Source: Bifidobacterium breve (lineage in GTDB: Bacteria; Actinomycetota; Actinomycetes; Nanopelagicales; Nanopelagicaceae). From it: DNA of 64,000 nt. The notes under the pieces were generated by a model. It saw only the letters and a list, made by a program, of their open reading frames with translations. It ran no database searches and was not told where the DNA came from. Made by a program: the position numbers and the translations under genes. Positions 10,915-21,054 of this stretch are shown here, piece by piece (the stretch's first letter is position 1; each line of letters starts with the position of its first letter). Location of the stretch: the NCBI GenBank assembly GCA_945898065.1, contig CAMDHH010000001.1, positions 98,830 to 162,829 on the forward strand, given 5' to 3'.

Positions 10915-12116
10915 CTATGTGAGTCGGCTTCTTCGATCTCTTCACGGCCAATACCTAACAAATATAGAACTGAATCCAAATACGGCGCGCTTACAGAACT
11001 ATCTGCCGCAGCTTTAACTGCTGGCTTAGCGTTGAATGCGATACCAAGTCCAGCCATCGCGATCATATCGAGATCATTAGCGCCATCACCGATAGCGATT
11101 GTCTGATCGATATTTATTTTTTCTGTAGCAGCGAAATCTTTGAGTGCCTGCGCTTTAGCAGCACGATCGATAATAGGACCAACGACTTTGCCAGTCAGTT
11201 TTCCATCAATAATTTCTAATGTGTTTGCGCGGTAGTGAGTGATATTGAGTTCTTTGAGTAGTGGATCAATTACATTGTGGAAGCCACCAGAGACAACGCA
11301 TACAGTGTGGCCGAGACGTTGTAGAGTTCTAATCAATGTACGGGCCCCTGGGGTGAGCACGATCTCGTTTTGAACCTGACTAATAGCATCGTCTGATAAG
11401 CCGGCGAGTAAGGCGACGCGAGCAATGAGCGCTTGCGCGAAATCGATTTCCCCGCGCATGGCAGCATCAGTTATTTTGACAACTTCTGCATTCACACCAG
11501 CCTTAGAGGCTAGCAACTCAATAACCTCTTGTTGAATCAGAGTTGAATCCACATCAAGAAGTACGAGTTTTCTCGCGTGCCTAATGAGACCACCCGGTTG
11601 CACTGCAATATCTACACCTTGCTCTATCGCAACGCGCGCTAGAGAAGACTTCAGTACTTTTTGGTCGGCGTGAGAGATGACGAATTCAATTGCAGTCACT
11701 GGATATGAAGCAGTTCTAGAAATCGACTCAATATTGCCTCCAAGTCCGCTTATAGTCTGCGCAACTTTTGCAACGGCAGATGGCACTAGTTTTGGAGAAA
11801 GGAGTACGGCGTGAACTAATCCTGTTTTAGCGGCAATGGATGAGATCGGAGCACTTGAAAAAGATGTCGCTATATCAACATCAAGAGTCTTAGAGAGTTC
11901 TTCGAGATCGCTATCTATTGCCTCACTATGCGCAGGATTACACGCAATCAAAAGGGTGAGAATGAGTCTCTCGCGAATAACTACCTGTTCAATATCCAAT
12001 ACGGTAAGTGAAAATGGAGCCAAGGTCTCAAATAGTGTTGCCGTAATACCTGGTTTATCGATTCCAGTAAGAAGAATGAGTCCGGTGAACTCTTCTTTAT
12101 CGTTGGTAGCGCTCAT
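10911..12116 (-). CDS. serB: Phosphoserine phosphatase with N-terminal ACT domains
   Basis: KLVLLDVDSTLIQQEVIELLA HAD motif, VVSGGFHNVIDPLL, IGDGANDLDMI; two ACT-like repeats at the N-terminus. Confidence 0.93.
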   Translation of the reverse strand: MSATNDKEEFTGLILLTGIDKPGITATLFETLAPFSLTVLDIEQVVIRERLILTLLIACNPAHSEAIDSDLEELSKTLDVDIATSFSSAPISSIAAKTGLVHAVLLSPKLVPSAVAKVAQTISGLGGNIESISRTASYPVTAIEFVISHADQKVLKSSLARVAIEQGVDIAVQPGGLIRHARKLVLLDVDSTLIQQEVIELLASKAGVNAEVVKITDAAMRGEIDFAQALIARVALLAGLSDDAISQVQNEIVLTPGARTLIRTLQRLGHTVCVVSGGFHNVIDPLLKELNITHYRANTLEIIDGKLTGKVVGPIIDRAAKAQALKDFAATEKINIDQTIAIGDGANDLDMIAMAGLGIAFNAKPAVKAAADSSVSAPYLDSVLYLLGIGREEIEEADSHS

Positions 12117-12201
12117 AAGGAGTCGAGGTTATCGCGAATCACTCCTTGAATATGCGCAATTTTGCCACCTTGCGGCGTGATTGCGACTATCTTTTTCGCC
12201 T

Positions 12202-12990
12202 ATGGGTAATGAATCGATATTAGAGCTGCGCGATGTCAGTGTTCGTCGCGGTGAGTCAACGATTCTTGGTCCCATAAATTTCTCAATTGCTCCAGGGGAG
12301 CGATGGGTCATTCTGGGTCCCAACGGCGCGGGTAAATCAACCCTTCTCAATATTCTAGCCACCCGAATCTTTCCAACCCAAGGTAAGGCGTTTTTATTGG
12401 GAGAGGAGATGGGCAAAGTCGATCTATTCGAACTTAGAACTCGAATTGGAACGTGTGCCTCAATAGTTGCCGAAGATATTCCATATGACGAACTAGTACG
12501 CGATGTAGTTCTTACTGCAGCCTATGCAATTCTTGGAAGATGGAATGAAGATTACGATTTATGGGATGAATCACGCGCAATCGCACTGCTAACTAACTTC
12601 GGAGTACGAGATCTCGGTGATCGACTCTACGGCTCACTCAGTGATGGAGAGAAGAAGAGAGTTCAAATTTCGCGTGCACTCATGGCCGATCCAGAATTAC
12701 TCCTATTAGATGAACCAACAGCAGGTCTGGATCTAGGTGGCAGGGAAGATTTGTTGCGTCGCTTCTCCGCCTTTTCGCAAGATCCGAGCGCACCAGCAAC
12801 GATTTTGGTCACGCACCACATAGAAGAAATTCCTTCTGGCACGACGCATGCACTACTTCTCCATAATGGAGTCATTGCTGTCTCTGGTCCAATCGCACAA
12901 GTAATTACTCAGGAACACTTGAGTGCCGTCTTTGGGATTTCAATGAGTGTTCTACATCAAAATGGACGATTCTTTGCCCGTGCAATGTGA
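12202..12990 (+). CDS. ABC transporter ATP-binding protein
   Basis: Walker A LGPNGAGKSTLL, signature LSDGEKKRVQISRAL, Walker B LLLLDEPTAGLD. ORF opens at 12181; ATG at 12202 preferred. Confidence 0.88.
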   Translation: MGNESILELRDVSVRRGESTILGPINFSIAPGERWVILGPNGAGKSTLLNILATRIFPTQGKAFLLGEEMGKVDLFELRTRIGTCASIVAEDIPYDELVRDVVLTAAYAILGRWNEDYDLWDESRAIALLTNFGVRDLGDRLYGSLSDGEKKRVQISRALMADPELLLLDEPTAGLDLGGREDLLRRFSAFSQDPSAPATILVTHHIEEIPSGTTHALLLHNGVIAVSGPIAQVITQEHLSAVFGISMSVLHQNGRFFARAM

Positions 12991-13597
12991 TGAAAGTTGG
13001 GCAAAGGTCTTAGCTGCGTTTTCATCGGAAATAGAAAGTATTGAAAGATCTCTTGAAGGAAAGATTTCCTACCCACGATTTGATATAGCATTTCGAGCAC
13101 TTACTCTTCCGATTGAAAGTGTTCGAGTTGTAATTTTCGGTCAAGATCCTTATCCAACGCCTGGTAATGCAACGGGATTTGCTTTCGCTGTGCCCAATGA
13201 GAAGAAGATTCCGGCATCATTGCAAAATATCTTCAAGGAATATCGACAGGATTTGGGGTGTGAAGATGCCCCATCATCAGACTTATCGAAGTGGAGTAAC
13301 CAAGGCGTCTTGCTTCTCAATCGAGCATTGACTTTTTCACCTGATGGCCACATTTCAATGAAGCAGTGGGCTCCTATTACTAATGCAATTGCGCGTGAAT
13401 TAGGCAAGCGCGATGTTGTGGCAATTCTTTGGGGCAACGATGCTAAGAGTTTGAAGGAATATTTTCGAGGTGATTGGGTAATTGAGAGCGCACACCCGAG
13501 CCCATTATCTGCCTACCGAGGATTCTTTGGTTCCAAGCCGTTTACAAAATCAAACGAAATCCTGAGAAGCAACGCGCTACCAACTGTTACTTGGTAA
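12962..13597 (+). CDS. ung: Uracil-DNA glycosylase (family 1)
   Basis: VIFGQDPYPTPGNATGFAFAV, LLLNRALT, SAHPSPLSAYRGFFGSKPF; ORF from 12947, overlaps the ABC gene. Confidence 0.93.
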   Translation: MDDSLPVQCDESWAKVLAAFSSEIESIERSLEGKISYPRFDIAFRALTLPIESVRVVIFGQDPYPTPGNATGFAFAVPNEKKIPASLQNIFKEYRQDLGCEDAPSSDLSKWSNQGVLLLNRALTFSPDGHISMKQWAPITNAIARELGKRDVVAILWGNDAKSLKEYFRGDWVIESAHPSPLSAYRGFFGSKPFTKSNEILRSNALPTVTW

Positions 13598-13602
13598 AAA
13601 GA

Positions 13603-13632
13603 AAGAGGGCCCAGGTTGCCCTGAGCCCTCTT
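13603..13632. terminator. Bidirectional intrinsic terminator between convergent ung and permease genes
   Basis: AAGAGGGC (13603-13610) / GCCCTCTT (13625-13632) perfect inverted repeat in a convergent gap. Confidence 0.7.
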
Positions 13633-13650
13633 CCAACAAAATTTCTACAA

Positions 13651-15087
13651 TTAGCCTACCCAAGTATTAATTGGTGAGGATAAGAAGTAGATCATAAATA
13701 GACCCGCTACAAGGAATAGCAAAGGATGAATCTCTTTGCGACGTCCTTGAATCAAGCGAATCACTACGAATGAAACGAATCCTGCGCCGATACCGACAGA
13801 GATATTGTAGGTAAATGGCATCAAGATGATTGTAAGGAATGCAGGAATCGAAATTCCGTAATCTTCCCAATCAATCTTCTTTACTTGTGTCATCATCAAG
13901 AAACCAACGATGATCAAGGCAGGAGTTGCAGCCTCGTAAGGAATAACGGCTACTAATGGTGCGAAGAATGTCGTTAGCAAGAAGAGCAAGCCTGTAACAA
14001 CTGATGCCAATCCTGTTCGAGCGCCTTCGCCAACACCCGATGCTGACTCGATATAGCTTGTGTTAGAGGAGATGCTTCCCGCACCACCTGCAACAGCTGC
14101 TAATGAGTCGACAAGAAGAATGCGATCATTATTTGGAACATTTCCATCTTTATCGATCAGTCCAGATTCATGACCAATTGCTGTAACGGTTCCGACAGTG
14201 TCGAAGAAGTCAGAGAGCAATAAGGTGAAGACCAAAAGAATTGCAGTGATAGCAGATACCTGACCGAATGAACCAAATAGGTTGAATTGGCCGAATAGAC
14301 CGAAGTCGGGTGTAGCAACAATCGTTGAGGGAACTGCAGGTACATTCAGGTTCCAACCCTTTGGATTGACAGCACCTGTTGCACCATTGAAGAGTGGACC
14401 AATTTTGAAAGCTGACTCAATGGCAATAGCTGCAACTGTCGCAACTGCTATACCGATGAGAAGAGCACCCTTTACTTTCTTGACCATCAAGCCGATCATC
14501 AAGAAGAGACCGAGTGCGAATACAACAATTGGCCAGCCAACCAAAGTTCCGCTATCACCGAGTGTTACAGGCACTGGACCTGAGCCAGTACGGCGAACGA
14601 AGCCTGCATCAACTAATCCGATGAGGGCAATGAAGAGACCGATACCAACTGAGATCGCGATCTTGAGTTGTGCTGGTACTGCGCGAAAGACAGCAGTTCT
14701 AAATCCTGTGAGAACAAGAACCGTGATGATGAGACCTTCGAGAACTACGAGTCCCATTGCATCGGCCCATGACATTTGTGATGCGATTCCAACTGCAACG
14801 AATGTATTGAGGCCAAGTCCTGTTGCAAGTGCAAGTGGATAGTTTCCAACGACACCCATAAGAATTGTAAGAATTCCTGCGATAAGTGCAGTCATTGCAG
14901 CAATCGCTGCGAGATTTGGTGCATCGCCACCACCCAAGAATTTACCTTCGGCATCTTTTGAGAGACCGATGATCAATGGATTGAGTGCGACGATATAAGC
15001 CATAGTGAAGAATGTGACGAATCCGCCACGTACTTCACGTCCTAGCGTTGAACCACGTTCTGATATTTTAAAATAGCTATCAAGCAT
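13651..15087 (-). CDS. NCS2 family purine/xanthine permease (AzgA-like)
   Basis: 478 aa, polytopic; TVGTVTAIGHESGLIDKDGNVPNNDRILLVDSLAAVAGG, SNTSYIESASGVGEGARTGLASVVTG. Confidence 0.88.
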   Translation of the reverse strand: MLDSYFKISERGSTLGREVRGGFVTFFTMAYIVALNPLIIGLSKDAEGKFLGGGDAPNLAAIAAMTALIAGILTILMGVVGNYPLALATGLGLNTFVAVGIASQMSWADAMGLVVLEGLIITVLVLTGFRTAVFRAVPAQLKIAISVGIGLFIALIGLVDAGFVRRTGSGPVPVTLGDSGTLVGWPIVVFALGLFLMIGLMVKKVKGALLIGIAVATVAAIAIESAFKIGPLFNGATGAVNPKGWNLNVPAVPSTIVATPDFGLFGQFNLFGSFGQVSAITAILLVFTLLLSDFFDTVGTVTAIGHESGLIDKDGNVPNNDRILLVDSLAAVAGGAGSISSNTSYIESASGVGEGARTGLASVVTGLLFLLTTFFAPLVAVIPYEAATPALIIVGFLMMTQVKKIDWEDYGISIPAFLTIILMPFTYNISVGIGAGFVSFVVIRLIQGRRKEIHPLLFLVAGLFMIYFLSSPINTWVG

Positions 15088-15111
15088 GGTGAGCCTTTCT
15101 CATTTTGGTGT

Positions 15112-15170
15112 CGGGGGTGGTTGCGACCCCGTGTGAATTCATGGCTCACAAGCCAGGGGGAGATAACCCC
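15112..15170 (-). promoter_or_regulatory. Candidate structured 5' leader of the NCS2 permease
   Basis: Several inverted repeats within 93 nt upstream of the start codon: CGGGG/CCCCG, TGTGA/TCACA, GGGG/CCCC. Confidence 0.3.
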
Positions 15171-15180
15171 ACACTAATCG

Positions 15181-15849
15181 CTACTTCGCGGTAAATCGGG
15201 AAACAACACCAAGAGAAATCGCTATCGATTGCCCAATCAATAGCGCAAAGAGCGCAGTTCCAAGTCCGATACGCCCACCGAGGAGCGCGCCGAGAATCAA
15301 TACGGTCGCCTCAATCGCTAGGCGCACGCGTCCAATTCGGATCCCACTGCGATTATGAATCGCCGTCATTAGACCATCGCGAGGGCCGGGTCCCAATCCA
15401 CACGTAATGTAAAAAGTAGATCCCAATCCCACCATTGCAATTCCAACTAAACAATAAAGAATTCCAACAAAATAGTTTGGAGCTACTGGGAAATAGAGAA
15501 CTCCAAATTCAATTGCAGCTGCGATGAAGACAATGTTCATCAGCGTTCCAAAACCTGGTCTTTCACCTAGTGGTATCCAAATGAAGAGGACAAGTGAACT
15601 CAGTATAAATGTTGACCACCCAAGAGTGATATTCAGATTTTGTGAAACACCTTGTGCAAGTACTGACCATGGGGCGTTACCAATATGACTTTGAATGAGT
15701 AATGAATCTCCGAGACCAAAAATAATCAAGCCAAATATCAAGATAAGAGAGCGTTTAGTTGATAGATCCCATCGACCTGTACCAGTCCACGGCATTATCG
15801 GAATCGTTTTATGTGGGCGTAACCAATTGAGCACTGAATTCAATGACAT
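15181..15849 (-). CDS. YczE/YitT-like integral membrane protein
   Basis: 222 aa, multiple TM segments; GLGPGPRDGLMTAIHNRSG motif typical of YczE-type proteins. Confidence 0.7.
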   Translation of the reverse strand: MSLNSVLNWLRPHKTIPIMPWTGTGRWDLSTKRSLILIFGLIIFGLGDSLLIQSHIGNAPWSVLAQGVSQNLNITLGWSTFILSSLVLFIWIPLGERPGFGTLMNIVFIAAAIEFGVLYFPVAPNYFVGILYCLVGIAMVGLGSTFYITCGLGPGPRDGLMTAIHNRSGIRIGRVRLAIEATVLILGALLGGRIGLGTALFALLIGQSIAISLGVVSRFTAK

Positions 15850-15882
15850 TAGTGGAGGCTACTACACGATATCCTGCTCCAT

Positions 15883-16743
15883 ATGGAATTCACCTATTTT
15901 CAGGCCATCCTTATCGGACTGATTCAAGGAATAACAGAACTCTTTCCCATCTCATCTCTCGGTCATGCTGTTTTGATTCCCGGTTGGATTGGTGGATCGT
16001 GGTCGAGTTTTACTACAGATCCGAATTCGCCGTATCTTGCAGTAACAGTTGCATTACATGCAGCAAGTGCAATCGCTCTCTTCTTAGTCTTTCGTGTGAG
16101 ATGGTTTGCGCTAATAGGGGGAGCGTTCAACTCTTTACGAGGGCAACATAATGATGCTTCTCGTGTTTTTTGGAGAGTATTTTTAGCAACAATTCCGGTA
16201 GCAGTTCTAGGATTTACTTTCGAGAAATCATTACAAGATGTTTTCGCCAGCCCACTCGCTGCTGGAACATTTCTCACTATTAATGGGCTCTTACTCTTCA
16301 GTGCTGAGAGATTGACTCGCAAAAGCAATCGATCACATGTAAACGAAGATTCTAATTCGCAGATTGTTGAACATCTATCGATTCCGGTAGCAATAACAGT
16401 CGGCTTTGCACAGTCATTAGCCCTGCTATCTGGAATAAGTAGATTTGGCGTGAGTATGAGTGCTGGATTATTGAGAAAGCTCTCACACGCCACGGCATCG
16501 GATTTTGCTTTTCTCCTAGCGCTACCAGTTATTGCAGGTGCGGCATTTTTGAAATTGCCTGATTTATTTGCACCCGAATATAGATCTTTGCTGGGTCCTA
16601 TTGCTGCAGGTTCGATTGTTTCATTCTTTGCAACGTATGTATCAGTGACATTTTTGGTCAAATGGTTTAAAACAAAGACACTTTATCCATTTGCAATTTA
16701 TTGCCTAGTTTTCGGTCTTGCCTCAATCATTAGGTTTGCGTAG
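15883..16743 (+). CDS. uppP: Undecaprenyl-diphosphatase
   Basis: AILIGLIQGITELFPISSLGHAVL, LSGISRFGVSMSAGLLRKLS motifs of the BacA/UppP family. Confidence 0.92.
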   Translation: MEFTYFQAILIGLIQGITELFPISSLGHAVLIPGWIGGSWSSFTTDPNSPYLAVTVALHAASAIALFLVFRVRWFALIGGAFNSLRGQHNDASRVFWRVFLATIPVAVLGFTFEKSLQDVFASPLAAGTFLTINGLLLFSAERLTRKSNRSHVNEDSNSQIVEHLSIPVAITVGFAQSLALLSGISRFGVSMSAGLLRKLSHATASDFAFLLALPVIAGAAFLKLPDLFAPEYRSLLGPIAAGSIVSFFATYVSVTFLVKWFKTKTLYPFAIYCLVFGLASIIRFA

Positions 16744-16750
16744 GTAGATA

Positions 16751-17485
16751 ATGTTTCCTGGAATCGGTACAGTCATCAACATAGTCACGATTATTGGCGG
16801 TGCATCAATCGGTGTTCTCATAGGTAATCGGATGAGAATTAGGACGCGAGATCTACTCACTGATGTTCTCGGGTTAGTCACATTTTTAGGTGCGGCAAGT
16901 GCTCTCATTCCACTCTGGTCACCGCAATATATTGATTCTCTGCCATCTGGTTGGGCTTTGCTTGTTGTTCTTGGTTCATTACTCATTGGTGGCCTCATCG
17001 GTTCCGCTCTCAATCTTGAAGAGCGACTCGATGGTCTGGGGGAGAAGTTACGTCAGCGATTTGGTGCATCTCAAGAAAGCCCATTTGTTGAAGGTTTTGT
17101 TTCCGCTTCGCTTTTATTCGCAATTGGTCCACTTGCAATTCTTGGAAGTATTAGCGATGGAATGTCGACAGGTATCGATCAACTTCTACTCAAGAGCACA
17201 CTCGACTTCTTCGCGGCGATGGCATTTGCTACATCACTTGGTTGGGGAGTTGCAGTATCTGCACTTCCTGTTGGCATATACCAAGGGGTTTGGACGGTCA
17301 TAGGCCTTGCATTGGGCAAGGTTCTAGATGGTTACCAAATTGATGCGATGACTGTCGTTGGTGGCATCATGCTTTTATGTATCGCATTGAGATTACTGAA
17401 AATCAAGTCTGTGGCAGTCGGCAATCTTCTGCCAGCACTTGCTATAGCGCCGTTATTGGCACTCGTTATGCATCAGTTTATTTAG
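16751..17485 (+). CDS. DUF554 family membrane protein
   Basis: GTVINIVTIIGGASIGVLIGNRM..., FAIGPLAILGSISDGMSTG. Confidence 0.82.
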   Translation: MFPGIGTVINIVTIIGGASIGVLIGNRMRIRTRDLLTDVLGLVTFLGAASALIPLWSPQYIDSLPSGWALLVVLGSLLIGGLIGSALNLEERLDGLGEKLRQRFGASQESPFVEGFVSASLLFAIGPLAILGSISDGMSTGIDQLLLKSTLDFFAAMAFATSLGWGVAVSALPVGIYQGVWTVIGLALGKVLDGYQIDAMTVVGGIMLLCIALRLLKIKSVAVGNLLPALAIAPLLALVMHQFI

Positions 17486-18534
17486 ATAGTTGCAGCATCA
17501 ATAACGAAGCGATATTTGACATCGCTTGAAACTGTTCGGTTATACGCTGCATCAACATAGTCAGCCTTGATTACCTCTACATCACTGACGATGTTGTGCT
17601 TACCGCAAAAATCAAGCATCTCTTGGAGTTCAGGCATTCCACCGATCATCGAACCGGCCATTGAGCGACGGCCATTGAGGAGCGCTCCTGGTTGAACAGC
17701 ATAAGGCTCTCCTGGTAATCCGATAATGACAAGGGTTCCATCGAGCTTGAGTAGATCTAGATATTCATTGATATCTAGGCGTGCACTTACAGTATTGAGA
17801 ATCAGGTCAAACTTTTTGTGATGAGGTTTCAAGTTTGAAATATCTTTTGTTGAAACAAAGTGGTCGGCTCCCATCGCTAGTGCATCTGCTTCTTTGCTAG
17901 GTGAATGAGAGAAAACAGTTACATCTGCGCACATCGCATGAGCAAATTTCACTCCCATATGACCAAGTCCTCCTAGACCCATAACTCCAATCTTCATTCC
18001 TGGTCCAGCTTTCCAATTTTTTAATGGAGAGTAGAGAGTTATTCCCGCACACAAAAGTGGTGCAACTCCGCTCTGATCTAAATGCGCTGGAACATGAACG
18101 GCATAATCGGCATCGATAACAAACTTATTTGAATATCCACCCATAGCAACTGTTTTACCATCGCGCTCAAGGCCGTTATATGTACCTGTCATCCCTTCTA
18201 GGCAATAATTCTGTAAGCCTTTTTTGCAGCTATCGCATGTACGACAGGAATCAACAAATACACCGACGCCAACAGTTTCTCCAATAGTGAATTTTTTCAC
18301 CGATGAACCAAGTGCGGTTACTGTTCCTACGATTTCGTGGCCTGGAACCATAGGAAAGATCGCTGGACCCCATTCCTCGCGCACCTGATGAATATCCGAA
18401 TGGCATATGCCCGCGTATGTAATATCAAGGGAGATATCGTTTGGACGTAACTCACGACGATCAAAATCGAAGTTAGTAAATTCTCCAGATGCTTTCAAGA
18501 CAGCAAGGCCACGAGTTTTCATTTTCTCCCCCAA
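17482..18534 (-). CDS. Zinc-dependent NAD(P) alcohol dehydrogenase (YahK/CAD-like)
   Basis: ITYAGICHSDIHQVREEWG, GHEIVGTV, CRTCDSCKKGLQNYC, GLGGLGHMGVKFA. Confidence 0.9.
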   Translation of the reverse strand: MGEKMKTRGLAVLKASGEFTNFDFDRRELRPNDISLDITYAGICHSDIHQVREEWGPAIFPMVPGHEIVGTVTALGSSVKKFTIGETVGVGVFVDSCRTCDSCKKGLQNYCLEGMTGTYNGLERDGKTVAMGGYSNKFVIDADYAVHVPAHLDQSGVAPLLCAGITLYSPLKNWKAGPGMKIGVMGLGGLGHMGVKFAHAMCADVTVFSHSPSKEADALAMGADHFVSTKDISNLKPHHKKFDLILNTVSARLDINEYLDLLKLDGTLVIIGLPGEPYAVQPGALLNGRRSMAGSMIGGMPELQEMLDFCGKHNIVSDVEVIKADYVDAAYNRTVSSDVKYRFVIDAATI

Positions 18535-18535
18535 A

Positions 18536-19180
18536 TTAGAGTGTGAATGGTAGCGGTTCGGTTGAAGTATGAGCAGCGCGAGAACCGCGTGCCGTAACTT
18601 GTCTCATATGATGGCGACGGCAAAGAACTTCATAGGCAATTTCAGAACCTGTGGCCACGTCACCGACTACAACTTGCTCACCTTCAATAACCATAACGCC
18701 GCCCATGGTTCGCGCATTGTGAGTTGCTCGCGCGCCACACCAACAGAGAGCCTCAACTTGCAATGTGTGCACCCGGTCGGCCAGTTCAACTAAACGAGCA
18801 GATCCTGGAAATAGTGAAGTTCTAAAGTCTGTGAGGATTCCAAATGCAAAAACATCAATACTCAATCCGTCAACAATCTTTGCTAACTGATCTATTTGCG
18901 CACTCTCATAGAACTGCGCTTCATCGCAAATAATGTAATCAATACGTTCACCAACCGAGAGATGGTCAACAACGTATCGATGAATATCTAATGTGGGAGC
19001 GACTTCGATTGCAGGACTTTGCAGACCAAGGCGAGATGAAATTACACCAGTGCCAGCCCTGTCCTTGGAGGTGAATATAAGACCAGTACGTCCGCGACTT
19101 TGATGATTGTGGGCAGTTTGAAGGGCAAGGGTAGATTTTCCACTATCCATAGTGCCGCAGTAATAGATGAGTTCAGCCAC
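18536..19180 (-). CDS. tdk: Thymidine kinase
   Basis: LIYYCGTMDSGKSTLALQTAHNH, IICDEAQFYE, GIRTDF-like segment (GILTDFRTSLFPGS). Confidence 0.92.
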   Translation of the reverse strand: MAELIYYCGTMDSGKSTLALQTAHNHQSRGRTGLIFTSKDRAGTGVISSRLGLQSPAIEVAPTLDIHRYVVDHLSVGERIDYIICDEAQFYESAQIDQLAKIVDGLSIDVFAFGILTDFRTSLFPGSARLVELADRVHTLQVEALCWCGARATHNARTMGGVMVIEGEQVVVGDVATGSEIAYEVLCRRHHMRQVTARGSRAAHTSTEPLPFTL

Positions 19181-19192
19181 CGGCGTATCCTG

Positions 19193-21052
19193 TCACGAAA
19201 ATTGGAAAATCTGTCGCGCGGTTAGTTCGGCACGGAGTCGAGATATTAAGGCCAAAGACATGTCCACTGAGATATGGGAATTATCTCTGTAGGCAACGAC
19301 ACCATCGACGATTGCAGGGCAGTAGCTCGTGCACAGCCATCGCGTCGGATCAATAATGTCAAAACCCCGAATTATTCTTACTGGTGTCTTCCGAGTTGAG
19401 TCGCAGGTAGAACTCTTGCGTGATGCCAAACAGGAAGGAATATCGCGCTGAGGTTGCGGGGTATCAGCGATGTAGATGATATTCGAAGTTGATCCTTTCA
19501 AATTTGCAAGAAGTCGACGTTGACCATCGCTCCACCATATAGATCTACTTGGATAGTTACGTGGTGCTTCGAAATGTGCGAAACTGCTAGTTATAACTGC
19601 AACTGGTCTTATCTTTGCAATTCTCTTTATTGAATTTTCTCGCCATTTACTACAGTCCGCCATTTTGAAGGCGCCTTGATCTCTGCGCTTAGAATCTACT
19701 GCTGAGCAAGCAGATTTTGTGAGAGATATGAGTTTGAGATTATTTTGCTTCGCTAATTCGTTGAGTGCAGGGAACCATTGAGCCGCATGTGAGTCTCCGT
19801 ATAGGACGAGTGTTCTCGTACTTGTTTTATCTCCATAGGTGCAATCACCCGATTCTATTTCTCCATAATTTGCATGACAGGTATCACCATAAATATCTGG
19901 TCGTTTCATCACATCGGCTAGTGAGAATTTTGTCGTAGTGACACCTTGAATCGAGATTTCATCTGACGATGTGAGTGTTATTCCTACGGAGAGTAAGGCT
20001 GAGATCAAAGTAACGGATATGGCACCTTGATATATTTTTCGTGGCGAGAATTCTTTATGCCGTAATGGTTGCTCAACAAAGCGATGAGTTAGGTGCGCAA
20101 GAAGAATTGTTAGAGCAATACATGCAAATCGCTCTGGTAGATGAAGGGGGCGTCCCACAACAGCGCTTGGAATAACTAATGCAGGCCAGTGCCAAAGGTA
20201 GAGCGGGTAGGAAATTGCACCAAGCCATTGCGAAACACGATTATTGCTCAAGTCATTGAATATTGGAGGCCAAGAATTTATTGAGGCAATGAAGAGGGCA
20301 GTTGCCACCACTGGAAGGAGCGCTTTCCAACCTGGGAAAGCGGTGTTTTCATCGTATCGAATCGCAGAAATGATGATTCCGATAAATGCAATCCAAGGAA
20401 GTAATCGTGACCTGAAAATATTTGGCGGAATAAAGAGAAGTAAAGCGCCGATACCTAATTCCCAAGCACGTGTTGGTAATCCGTAAAAGGCCCATATTGC
20501 CGAAGTCTGTGTTTGGTAGATTGAGAAGAGAAGTGAGAGAGCAGTAACAACGCTAATGCCACCAATGAGGTAAATTCGCTTACCCAATTTAGCAAGAGCG
20601 AGAATGAAGATTGGCCATACTAGATAAAACTGCTCTTCAACGGCTAAGGACCAATAGTGAATTACTGGTGATGGCGTTGCATTAAGGTTCTGATAATCAT
20701 TTTCCCACCAGGCAAAAAGATAATTTGAAACATAGAGTGATGCGGCTATGAGATCTTTTCCGAGGTTATTTCGAGTAATTGCGGGGAGAAGAATCCACGA
20801 GATGAGCGCTGTGCATATGAGAACAAAGGCTGATGTTGGTAGTAATCGCTTGATACGGCGTTGATAAAACGCGGGGAGATCTAGATTCCCATCGCGATCA
20901 ATCTCTCGCAGGATGAGTCCCGTTATAAGAAAACCTGAAATCACATAGAAAATATCGACACCAATGAAGCCCCCAGGCATCAGTCGGGCATGGAAAAGTG
21001 TCACTAGGACTGCCGCTAGCGCACGGAGCCCTTGAATTTGCTTGATGCGCAT
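19193..21052 (-). CDS. Acyltransferase-3 (OafA-like) membrane protein with C-terminal SGNH domain
   Basis: IQGLRALAAVLVTLFHA, GFIGVDIFYVISGFLITG, WSLAVEEQFYLVWP; GDSHAAQWFPAL and DNSHIS SGNH motifs. Confidence 0.9.
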   Translation of the reverse strand: MRIKQIQGLRALAAVLVTLFHARLMPGGFIGVDIFYVISGFLITGLILREIDRDGNLDLPAFYQRRIKRLLPTSAFVLICTALISWILLPAITRNNLGKDLIAASLYVSNYLFAWWENDYQNLNATPSPVIHYWSLAVEEQFYLVWPIFILALAKLGKRIYLIGGISVVTALSLLFSIYQTQTSAIWAFYGLPTRAWELGIGALLLFIPPNIFRSRLLPWIAFIGIIISAIRYDENTAFPGWKALLPVVATALFIASINSWPPIFNDLSNNRVSQWLGAISYPLYLWHWPALVIPSAVVGRPLHLPERFACIALTILLAHLTHRFVEQPLRHKEFSPRKIYQGAISVTLISALLSVGITLTSSDEISIQGVTTTKFSLADVMKRPDIYGDTCHANYGEIESGDCTYGDKTSTRTLVLYGDSHAAQWFPALNELAKQNNLKLISLTKSACSAVDSKRRDQGAFKMADCSKWRENSIKRIAKIRPVAVITSSFAHFEAPRNYPSRSIWWSDGQRRLLANLKGSTSNIIYIADTPQPQRDIPSCLASRKSSTCDSTRKTPVRIIRGFDIIDPTRWLCTSYCPAIVDGVVAYRDNSHISVDMSLALISRLRAELTARQIFQFS

Positions 21053-21054
21053 AG

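Noticed and set aside
12120-12182. Minus-strand open frame ...ITPQGGKIAHIQGVIRDNLDSL just upstream of serB
   Set aside because: Looks protein-like but has no usable start codon after an in-frame stop; kept only as a possible remnant.
14282-14842. 186-aa plus-strand ORF opposite the NCS2 permease
   Set aside because: Thr/Pro/Arg-rich antisense shadow of a membrane protein gene; no family resemblance.
15088-15180. Known purine riboswitch upstream of the permease
   Set aside because: Core junction signatures are not present; only a generic structured leader can be supported.
15963-16661. 232-aa minus-strand ORF opposite uppP
   Set aside because: Fully antisense to a well-supported UppP gene; no recognisable motifs; composition looks like a shadow ORF.
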